A program made the translations under genes and the position numbers. Positions 20,246-30,589 of a stretch of DNA of 64,000 bases are shown here, one piece after another (position 1 is the first letter of the stretch; each line of letters begins with the position of its first letter). Under the pieces are notes generated by a model, which saw nothing but the letters and a program-made list of their open reading frames with translations, ran no database searches and was not told where the DNA came from. This DNA comes from Pohlia nutans (Eukaryota > Streptophyta > Bryopsida > Bryales > Mniaceae), in NCBI GenBank assembly GCA_022496805.1, contig CM040091.1, positions 16,730,336 to 16,794,335 of the forward strand, given 5' to 3'.

Positions 20246-21169
20246 AGATTACCTATTACATTCAGTTAGGTCAGGAGAAAGAGAATTTTGAAAAAAAAGA
20301 ATTAATGTTTTGTAAATGTAAAATTTGTTTATTAAGCTTAGTCCAAAATCAATGTTTTGGACTTAAAAGAACATCATTGCTTTGTTCTAATAAAAGTTAA
20401 GTAGTTTTTTTCATTTAGTGTGAATTTTCAAAAAGCATGAGTATTCTTAGAATAGGCTTGACAAATGTAAATTTACTTTATAAGTACATATACAAATTTT
20501 AATGATTATGACGAGTTTACTAACAATTATGAATTCTTGAAATTTCACACTACACTATGAGCACAGTTTCAAAAATTCATAATTTGTTTATGTTGTATTC
20601 AAATAATACATTTTGTAGTACATTGGGATTTTCTTGAAAATAGAAACATGACTTACAAAAAAAACGTTCTATTGATATGAAATGCATATAGTAACTGAAA
20701 GTGATGACAATGGGGTTTGTTTCAACCATTACTTTACATGAAAGTCATTACTAGTAAAAAGGTGATCTTTGGGCACCAAAAAACCATCCTATTTACTACC
20801 GTAAGTAGCTAGCAAGAGTCAACACGCTTGAATATTTAAAAAAATTCAAAAGGTAAAATATTAGTAGTTTAATATTTAATTGTTCTTCAATATTCTCTTT
20901 TTTACCATACAGAATTAATTTTTTTCAAACGTTTCAAAATTTATTTTTAGAACTATGTTTTTTTACTAGCGCTACCTAGAGAAGTGTAGATTAAAACAAC
21001 TTGGTGCTGAAATTCAATCACCACATCAAATTTTGAGAGGTCTAAATCACACTACACCAATCATAAGATGAAATGTGACACTTTTAGACAAAAGTTGAAT
21101 TTAATCTATGATTCTATGTCAAAACTAACTACTATGATGTAAAATAACCGTTGAAATATTTCAACAATT
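20246..21169. other. AT-rich intergenic DNA
   Basis: No gene recognised. Near 21052 it carries the short block shared with 12087. Confidence 0.5.
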
Positions 21170-21748
21170 TTAACCCCTAACTGCCCAACCATACATATTT
21201 TGCATGATGTATAGATTTCATCCGCAGTTTCTCATTCATCATGCACTTATTGTAGTGTGATTTTTTTTACTGATTTTTTTATGGGAAGTTAGCTTCATGT
21301 ATGTGTGATTCGATCAAAAAGGAAACGATTTGTGAAAAAATTATGCCTCATTTCGTTTTGCAGTGTTTCACCCAAAATTTTGAAGATTTTAGTCTAAAAG
21401 TTTTATTGAAAAAATAAACTCATAAAATCAAGCATCCAAAAAATCTCCAAAGATCACTACACCTAGAGCACTACATTATAACCCATCACAACAAATTCCA
21501 TCCACAAACTGTCAGTATCTTATTTGTAATCGAATAACAAAATATTTTTTTATTTTATGTTTCAAAATTTATAGAAAAGTATTAGTGATAGCAATCATAG
21601 ATCTAACCGTATGGATAAAATCTAAAATTAAAAAATGTATAAATTTTATTCATACCTCAAGTTCCAGATATTCATGTTAGTTGCATTTTATAATGCATCT
21701 TTGTAAAACTGCCTAAATTGAATATAGGTGAGGACGTTTAGGTGTTAA
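21170..21748 (+). mobile_element. TTAA-bounded MITE family G (copy G1)
   Basis: Starts TTAACCCCTAACTGCCCAAC and ends GAGGACGTTTAGGTGTTAA. It aligns with G2 and G3 throughout. Its right TTAA is also the left TTAA of element H. Confidence 0.85.
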
Positions 21749-22512
21749 CCCTAAAGGACATACGAAGCCCCTCAAGCTTAGTTTTCTCATAGTTTTCAAA
21801 CCACTTTGACCATGAATTGCTAATAATAGATAAATGTTTTTATGATTTTTTTCAGGCATCATCCGTGATAAGAATAGTATATTCCTACAATTTTTGAATG
21901 TAGATTTCTTCTATATTTCGAGGTTAAAACTCAAAACATCCCTTTTTTTCTAAATTAGAAAACGTTTTTTTAATCCCTAAGTGCCCATCCATCCATTTTT
22001 TTTAATGGTTTTTGATCAAAGCCCCAAAAATCAAAGTGTTTTTAGTTTTGTCAGAATGAATGTTTTCATTAAATGTTTAAATTAAGTTATGATACATCTT
22101 TTGACAATTCGGTTTGGAAAATAGACTTCATTTGAAAATTTTACACCATCAAGAAATTTGAAATTTGAGTGTTTAAAATACAAAGGGTTTTCTAACGATG
22201 CTCCAATCATGCGTCTTTTGTAAAATTTTCACTTTCATTTTTAGCTACTTGTAAATGTAACTTTTATCTACCTTAAATATAATTTTAGATATTAAATTTG
22301 AGAAAATGTATTTATTTTGAATTTTTATTTGTTTACATGATCAAAATTTTAAAATTTTAAAATATATTCCAATCATGTCGAAATTTTCGTCATACCTCTA
22401 TAATGATGATGACTATCTATGAAAGATTATAAATCATACAATGTGATATTTCAAGTATGCAGATTGTAGTGCTTTAACTTTTACAAAACACGTGAGGACC
22501 TTTAGGGGTTAA
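21745..22512 (+). mobile_element. TTAA-bounded MITE family H, ~768 bp, possibly composite
   Basis: Starts TTAACCCTAAAGGACATACG and ends GAGGACCTTTAGGGGTTAA. An internal TTTTTAATCCCTAAGTGCCC near 21967 looks like another element start, so H may hold one element inside another. It shares both border TTAA sites with its neighbours. Confidence 0.7.
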
Positions 22513-23091
22513 CCCCTAATAGCCCAACTGTGCATATTTTGCATGATGTACAGAAGCAAAGCTTTGTTTTCTCATCCGTCATGCACTTTTTACAGTGTGA
22601 ATTTTTTTTACTGAATTTTTTATAGGAAGTTAGCTTCATGCTTTTGTGATTCGATTAGAAAGGGATGATTTGTAAAACCTTTATGTCACATTTCATGTTG
22701 CAATGTTTCACCAAAAATTTTAAAGATTTTAGTCTAAAAGTGCTCTTAAAAAAGTTAACTCATAAAATCAAGCAACCAAAAAATCTCCAATAATCACTAC
22801 ACCTAGAGTATTGCATTTCAACCCATCACAACAAATTTCATCCACAAATTGTCAATATCTTGTTCGTAATCAAATTACAAAAGAATTTTGAATTTTATGT
22901 TTCAAATTTTATAATTTTTTTTTTTGGTGATAGCAATGGCAAATCTAACCGTATGAATAGAATCTAGAATTTGTTATGTACAATTTTTATTCATACATCA
23001 AATTCAAAATATCCCTCTTAATTGCATTTTATAATATAATATCTTTGCAAAACTCCCCAATTTGGATAAGGTGAGGACGTTTAGGGGTTAA
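22509..23091 (+). mobile_element. TTAA-bounded MITE family G (copy G2)
   Basis: Starts TTAACCCCTAATAGCCCAAC and ends GAGGACGTTTAGGGGTTAA. Close relative of G1 and G3. The next element starts only 3 bp later. Confidence 0.87.
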
Positions 23092-23094
23092 GGG

Positions 23095-23898
23095 TTAACC
23101 CTTTAGTGCTCATGTAACCACTAAGTGGTCACTAGATCACTAAAAAATGAAATGTTGGAAAATCTGTAAACCATCTGAATCCGGTGTCTGAAGTTCAAAT
23201 GTGTAATTTTTGATTCTGCAGATGATGCAAAAAGAAATTTTGGAATCTGAATTTTTTTTAGCTATCCAAATACCTATGTACAAAACACCAAAATATTGCA
23301 AATACCTCAAAATGCAGCAAATACTTACAAATACAACACACGTACTATGTGGTATTTCTTGTGTTTGGAAGTTTGTTTTCTTGTATTTTTTTTGGATTGT
23401 TCTCTTGTTCATGTTCCATTAGTGTATGTAGTCCGATCTGGATGAATGCACCAACTCCTTTCTTATTTGAACATATAAATTTTGTCTTAAACCGTACATG
23501 GATTAGTCACTCTCACATAGAAAATTCACAATAATTATATATGAGTCCGTTCTTGGCATGAAAGATTGCAATGGAGAGGTGTTGGCACAGGTCATTCTAA
23601 ACATCTTTGCTTTCATTTTTGAAAATTTAACCCAATTTCTATTTAACCTTGAAGTCACACACCCCCCAAAATCTCATTTTTGAGTGTTCATTATACGGTT
23701 CAAAGACATACTATGATCTTCCAATCCAACCGTCCGATCTTACCAAGATTTAACCAACACGTGTTTCATTAAGCTATGTTTACATTCTACGTTTGAATAC
23801 TATTAATAATATCCCTAATTTTGACAGCGAGAGTTTTAAGAGAACATCACCCAAAATAGTGTGGTTCTCCAAAACCACTCTGGGCACTAAAGATTTAA
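23095..23898 (+). mobile_element. TTAA-bounded MITE family F (copy F2), ~804 bp
   Basis: Starts TTAACCCTTTAGTGCTCATG and ends CTGGGCACTAAAGATTTAA. Full-length homologue of F1. No intact ORF. Confidence 0.85.
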
Positions 23899-24018
23899 GA
23901 TAGAAACTCTTAAAACCATTCATCCATTCCTGACATGTAGGAGTTGTCCCCACAACGATCATTGAAACAATCCCCATACTTTAGTCTCATTACAAGTCAA
24001 TGAGATGCTTTCAATGAA

Positions 24019-24442
24019 TTAGAGCATGGCCACCCATGGCCTCAGAGGGTCTCTGACCTCAAGAAGTGGATGAAAAGTTTCAAGGGGCCTTTCAAAATGC
24101 TTCTTGACTCTGGATTCTAGCGTGTTAGAGCATTCTTACCCATGCACGCTAGGACTAACCCTCTCAAATTATTCATCTACATGTGAAGGGCCCTTGCACT
24201 CACACTCCCCCACCCTTGCAAGCCCTTCACGTATCAAAAGTGCGCATCGAATAGTGAATGGACCAATCACAAGTAGAATGAGAGGAATAATCATCGAATA
24301 GTCAACTCAATAGTGATTTCAAGGCCCAATTTCTAACACGCTAGAATCCAGAGTCAAGAAGCATTTTGAAAGGCCCCTTGAAACTTTTCATCCACTTCTT
24401 GAGGTCAGAGACCCTCTGAGGCCATGGGTGGCCATGCTCTAA
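24019..24442. mobile_element. MITE family K copy with a perfect 109-bp terminal inverted duplication
   Basis: 24021-24129 and 24332-24440 are inverted copies with no mismatch seen over 109 bp (outer ends AGAGCATGGCCACCC / GGGTGGCCATGCTCT). The interior (from AGAGCATTCTTACCCATGC at 24127) and the right arm together align with the family K copy at 46431-46834. The left arm therefore looks like an added inverted copy of the normal right end. Confidence 0.85.
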
Positions 24443-25253
24443 GATTTAAGGTAGAGGGTCATATTTCTGACCGGGTTGTATTTCCGACCCCTACTGGTTG
24501 GGGGATGGGTGTCAGAAACCAGCGAGCATGGTTTCAGATAGTGTCCAAGAGTGTTCTAATTTTGTCCATGCTCGGAAAAATCAAGAGCTTCTAATTGGTG
24601 TAGAAGCACTCTATTTTCAGAATCCAACCTCTCATGAAAACCATGACTCTATGAGCGGTTAATGGTCACTCTAAGCTTTCAGACTTAAAAAATCATAGAA
24701 AATTGTAGAAATGCTCAAAAAAATGTTTTTTTTTTGGGAGATGCCTTTGCAATAGCTTTGCACAGCATCCAAAAATTATAAAAAAATTCTTTCACAAGTC
24801 TAAGTATGCAAACCTGAAATTCAGTCGGGAATTGGTCCCACTACCTTAGGTGAAGTCAGTTCTACCTTAACTCTTACAACATGCAAAGTATTGCCTTCAA
24901 GTGATGTAGTCAATATTGATGTCAGAACCTACACAGACTGTCTGTAACTCGTTAATACTCAATGAATGCACGTGTTACATCACGTACAAGAAAAATCAGT
25001 GTTGTCCACTCCTCGCATATTGCGAGAGTACTGAAGGTGCATGGGCCCAGTGACAATCTTCTGTTTCTTCCCACGTACAAATTCTGTACGACCCAGTGGT
25101 GAGATATATAGGCTCCGCATGCCGTTGATAAGAATATGACTGCTGTGGTCTTGTCTTTCCACACTGCACAACATATTTTACCCTCTTCGTGCATTCGGTA
25201 ATCTACCCACCCAACGTACGCCTTGTTTTTGTGTCATATTCTTCACATACTGT
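24443..25253. other. Intergenic, no gene recognised
   Basis: Short open frames on both strands near 24950-25195 have no family features. CTACCTTAGG/CTACCTTAAC motifs near 24840-24870 echo the ends of other MITEs here. Confidence 0.4.
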
Positions 25254-25628
25254 ATACCGTACCTTAGGGGCAGCTTCGGCACTCATCTAACGAATAATTA
25301 ATTAATTTCAAATTTTGATGTCCGGCAACAAAAAAAAGTAATTTTTTAAAATTCGACTTTTCAGGAAATAAATAACTTTAAGTTCGACTTTCATCCATAA
25401 TTGATGAAGTTTCATTGAATGTTTGTTATTTTAGTGAACTTTATGTGATCACTCTTAACATTTTTAATTTATTTTATTTTTAGTTCATGTATTCAATTTC
25501 AAGATATTCCATCATTCATCTAATTTTATTTCATGGTTTTCCGGCAAATAGGCAACATAATTTTTTTTTTAATTCGACATTTTTATTTGGAATTATTTTT
25601 TGCGGAAGCTGTCCCTAAGGTACGGTAT
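25254..25628. mobile_element. MITE with ATACCGTACCTTAGGG ends, ~375 bp
   Basis: ATACCGTACCTTAGGGGCAGC at the left and GAAGCTGTCCCTAAGGTACGG at the right are inverted repeats. The interior is AT-rich with opposed CCGGCAA/TTCGAC motifs on both sides. No clear target duplication seen. Confidence 0.75.
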
Positions 25629-26361
25629 GCTTTTGGGGGAGATAACTTACTTTCGATTTGATCTCAGTGTCCAGCAACGTACAGGCCATGAGGAATTAGT
25701 CGTTGAATGTTCACCCTGCCACCGGGCGCTTCAAGGTTATATATTCAAGCTCTTTGACGTGAGAGACCTGATTTTCTTGCGTGGCATCCATGGGTTGAAA
25801 TGAAAGCAAAGGCAAGTCTATTTAATTAACTAGACACTCCGAAGATCGATTCCATTTCTAGCTGAAAAAAGAAAGTTAGGGTTCTAAATCTTCACAGCTA
25901 GCATTTTGTGTGACAGTAGAGAGTGAGTACCGTGCATTTCAGAGTAATTAAGTTTCTCTCATCGATCTAGAATAGTCCTTCCGTCTTGAAACCTTCCTTT
26001 TGAGAGAATCGATCATTAGACGTGAGCTCCCACTTTAGTAACTTCAAACCTAGTCCCTTTGGAGTAGTAAGTTTCTACAAGTCTAGAGCAAACCAGTTAG
26101 TACTGGATTGATGTGCATGTTGTGACCTCCATCATCTTCTTCAGCTTCAAAAGTACTTGTTCTCTTTTTGTGGTCGAAGATCGAACTCCTTCGATTTGGG
26201 GTGCATGTCATGGAGAAGATGGATTCAAACAGCAATGGACATGGCCGTCACGAGTCCTCGGCATTCTGTCTGTAGTGGATCTGGTGTCGATATATCTCTT
26301 TAGAGCTCAGATTGAAGACGTCAAGTGAAGCTCAATTTTCCAACTTGCGAGGTGATTACTA
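25629..26361. other. Probable upstream region of the BAT1 gene
   Basis: No independent gene recognised. This is the likely distal promoter/5' leader zone of the permease, since an acceptor site sits just before its ATG and an upstream non-coding exon is therefore expected. The exact transcription start cannot be placed. Confidence 0.35.
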
Positions 26362-26612
26362 CTCCCTCCGTCCCAAAGTTATTGTCCAACTTGTTTGCTT
26401 GGTATTTCTTTGAGCCAATTTCATTGATCATATTGTAAGAAGCATGATAAAAAAAGGTTCCAAATTATGTCACTAGAATGATTGAAGAACATTGCATGTG
26501 TTCATTGCAACCTAAATAAAATTAGCCACAAGGAAGTATTTTTTCGACCTACTTAAACAAGCACTTTCAAACATGACTTTCAAACATGACAATAACTTTG
26601 GGACGGAGGGAG
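26362..26612 (+). mobile_element. Stowaway-like MITE S1, 251 bp
   Basis: CTCCCTCCGTCCCAAAGTTA ... TAACTTTGGGACGGAGGGAG, flanked by TA on both sides. These are the classic Stowaway ends of the Tc1/mariner superfamily. Nearly the same sequence as S2 (30122-30372), but in opposite orientation. Confidence 0.92.
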
Positions 26613-26831
26613 TAATAGTTACCTCAGGAAACATTGACACTGTAACAAAACTATTAGTAGAAGGAGGTCATTTTATCTCCAGTGTAACTAAACAGTCTAC
26701 CGTTCGGCTTGAGCGACTGTGTGTACGTGGAGTGGTTGATGCCCAATTGCGCCTCACATTCTTTCTTTTTTAAGCACTCATTTGGGGAAGTCCTTTCTTT
26801 TATTCAGCAACTTTACTTGTTTTTTAACCAA

Positions 26832-27115
26832 CATAACATTCAGTAGCCTTCAAGAAGGCTGCCTTTTAGTTTCATCCACCTTAAGTTTATATATGGAGTG
26901 ACCAATGATCTGTAATTGAATGAGCTATTGAATCAAATAAACAAATACATGACATTGTTGAATTGTGATTGAGTGAGTGCTTTTGAGTACTGTTCACCAT
27001 GGTTAGTTGCTCTTGCTTAATGCCACTTGCCCCATAGCTACTGATGTGATGTGGAATATTCTACATCATTCTGTTGGGGGGAAGACAACAGGCACAGAGG
27101 CTACTGAATGTTATG
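26832..27115. mobile_element. MITE family J (copy J1)
   Basis: CATAACATTCAGTAGCC at the left, GGCTACTGAATGTTATG at the right; 284 bp. Related ends occur at 50082-50538, 50839-51516 and 59372-59526. It lies just upstream of the BAT1 coding start, probably within its 5' leader intron or promoter. Confidence 0.8.
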
Positions 27116-27276
27116 GACGTATGCAATGATAGTGGAATATATACTATGGCCTCATCCGAATTATATTTTTCACAATTTGAGGCTGGTATCTCTATTTCTG
27201 AACCTTGTATATCGTTCAATCTCTAAATTTTGCAAATTATTGCAAGTTTTCACAGATGGAAATTTTTCTTTTCAGG

Positions 27277-30200
27277 ATGGCGAGAGTAATGGATGCACAA
27301 GTCATGGATTCTGGGGAGAAGCGCTTGGTTGGGCTTGGATACAAGCAGGAACTCAAGCGCGACCTGTCGTAAGTATCAATGAGCTCACTCACTCACTCAC
27401 TCACTGTATCAATAGGATTTAATTTATTTCCCTGTGCACAATAATTGATCTCCACGGTGACAGGAAAGTCAATGCATGCATATGGTGTATTTATGGTACA
27501 GTAGAGTTATTTGTAAAGTCCCTCAAAACCTGAGTTTTTGACCTGTAATTTGGAAAGGACATGATCGGCATGATCTCGCTGTAGACCCAGAATAGAACAC
27601 TGGATAGATTGAAAATTTTATTCATAAAAATTTGGAGGAAGGGAGAAGAATTGGGTAGTGGGGTGGGACCGTAAGGAGGAGTGGTGTCAGATTGATGACG
27701 AATAGCTCTGGTACCAGCTCTAGCCCATGAAAAAAGGAGGACAAAAGACCGGATGCCTTCACAAATAACTCTAGTATGTGAAAACATGGAATGATGTATG
27801 TACATGCTGCAGGTTGTTTTCAAACTTTGCATTCTCGTTCGCCATCATTTCCGTTCTCACAGGCGTGTCATTGCTGTTCAACACGGGGCTCGCGTATGGC
27901 GGCACCATCTCCATGGTCTATGGCTGGTTGCTCGTGGGCGCGTTCACTGTGATGGTGGGCTTGTCCATGGCTGAAATTTGCTCCGCTTTCCCCACTTCCG
28001 GCGGCCTTTACTACTGGAGCTCCCAGTTGGCTGGACCTGAGTGGGGTCCTTTTGCATCGTGGTTCACCGGCTGGTACGTCAACCATCTCTTGAACAACGT
28101 CCATTTAATACTAAGGTAGTCTAAACACATATTAATTCCGTCACTGCGGGCAATGGCCTGTTATGGGTACTGGAATGACGTGTCACACTATGTGTGACTT
28201 ATGTTATATAGCTGCAGCCATGGCCCCTATATAACCATCTAGTTTTTTGTGATTTTCCAATGTTATTTTTTTAACAAAAGGATATTTCTCAAAAATTACA
28301 CTATTTTTGGAGGGGGTACTCATATCAGTTGCACCCATTCCTACTATGTAGACTTGCTCTAAAACCATCCCATAAAGTGTTTTTAAATTGTTCCCAAACT
28401 TAACTGTCATTGGTTGCGTTTGGATTTTATAGAGATTGGTTTTTTTGACAATTCTATGGGACAATTGAAGTGGTCTAGGCAACTTCCACTTTGAAAATCC
28501 ATAGCAATTAGATGATGTATTCACAAATTCTGTTTTTATTCTTATAAAATCATCATTTTCAATTGCTAATACTTCAAAAATATTCTACCTTGAAAAAGTG
28601 CCTCCATATTGATAGTTTTAGGTGTTTCTGTTTCAAGCAAACTTTCTTTTCATATGATAAAAATGTATCATTAATTAATTGTCCCTTTTTTTTGTCTTTG
28701 CCGTATGGTGTGATATGTTTGGTTGTTGCTATCAAGTCGTAGATTAACTTTCTGAAATCACAAGAACTATTACCGTAGTATAGCCATTGAATCATTTACA
28801 CACTAATACAGAACCGTCCCTGTAACTTATGTTTTGTTGGATAGTTTTTAGAGCAGTTCTTTAATACCAGGTTTTAATAAGAACTATCCAACAAAATGTA
28901 AACAAAGGTGGTTTTATACGCCTCACTAATAACACAAAATATTTCTAATTTGTTGCATGTGTGGGTTGTTTGACGACCAATGCAGGTACAACGTTGTTGG
29001 TCAGGTGAGTGCATCATTTTTGGTTGAAATCAGTTTGAGTTTCTTCACTTCCCCTTTGAGCCGAGCTTTGCGTACAAAAATATTATCTAAACAAAAACTC
29101 AAATAATTTTGACTAGCTGTGTCACAATTTTCAGGCTGAAATCCTCATACACAAAAAAGAAGCATCTGGAGCCTCGCACTATCTAATGGGTTGTGATGTT
29201 TATAAGTTGTGAAGTGGGCCACAACATGTGCCGTGGATTTTTCGTTGGCGCAAATGTTATCGGTGATGATTCTCCTGGCCACTGGAGGTGCCAATGGAGG
29301 TGGATACCATGCAAACAAATATGTTCTTATTGCTATGCACGGGGGTATTTTATTTGTTCACGCGCTCATCAACAGCTTGAATATCACATGGTTATCATAC
29401 CTCACTATCTTTGCTGTTATATGGAACGTTGCTGGTGAGCCTCTTCTCCATTTTTATATAATTTGACTCTTGCTCATGATGGCAAAGGTAGAAACATTTA
29501 AAGCCGTCACAATAAGCGATTGGGGGACACTTATTTCAAGGTAGAATGTTTTCGTAGTACTGTATTAGCAATTGAAAATGATGATTTTACAATAAAAGTT
29601 TGTGGAATAATCATGTAATTTTTAGAAGTGAAAGTTGCCTAAATCGTTTCATAGAATTGTCAGAAAACCAATCTCTATAAAACCCAAACGCAACCAATGA
29701 CAGTTATATTTAGGGAAAGTTATAGAGAAAAATCTAGAGAGCAAGAATGGGTGCAGTGACGGAATTAGGTGTTTCTACCGTAATCTCTCATTAAAAACAC
29801 TGATTAACAAGCCATGATTGTGTTGTGAATAGGGGTGTTTTTGTTAATTGTGCTCATCCCGGCAGTAGCCACACAACTACAGACCATCTACATTGCATTC
29901 ACAGCATTCAACAAACCAGATGTTGGAATCCACAACAACGCCTATATTTTCATGTTAGGCCTACTTTTGAGCCAGTATAACCTTTCTGCATACGATGCCT
30001 CTGCTCACATGGTACACCACTATTATCACGAAACTCTAAAATGCATTCGTAGAAAATCCTGTTAGAGATAACATCCAAAGGTCATTTTCTTCATGTTACG
30101 AATAACATAGATAACGTGATACTCCCTCCGTCCCAAAGTTATTGTCATGTTTGAAAGTCATGTTTGAAAGTGCTTTTTTAAGTAGGTCAAAAAAATACTT

Positions 30201-30557
30201 CGTTGTGGTTAATTTTATTTAGGTTGCAACGAACACATGCAATGTTCTTCAATCATTCTAGTGACATAATTTGGAACCTTTTTTAATCATGTTTCTTACA
30301 ACATGATCAATGAAATTGGCTCAAAGAAGTACCAAGCAAACAAGTTGGACAATAACTTTGGGACGGAGGGAGTAACATTTTATGTGCAAAACATCATGTC
30401 TATTGAACTTGAAATCACTTCTTCTAACAAGCTAGTGTTTAATACATATCCCTTGGTGATCACATTAGGAGAGATATGGGGCCTCAAGAAGGCCCCCAGT
30501 TTGAATCAGCTGAATTCAGCTGGCCGAGATTTAAAAAATAATATTTTTTAAACAAAA

Positions 30558-30589
<32 letters not shown>

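Noticed and set aside
26218..26270. Alternative upstream start for the permease (MDSNSNGHGRHE)
   Set aside because: No good donor site follows, and the family N-terminus is fully explained by the ATG at 27277.
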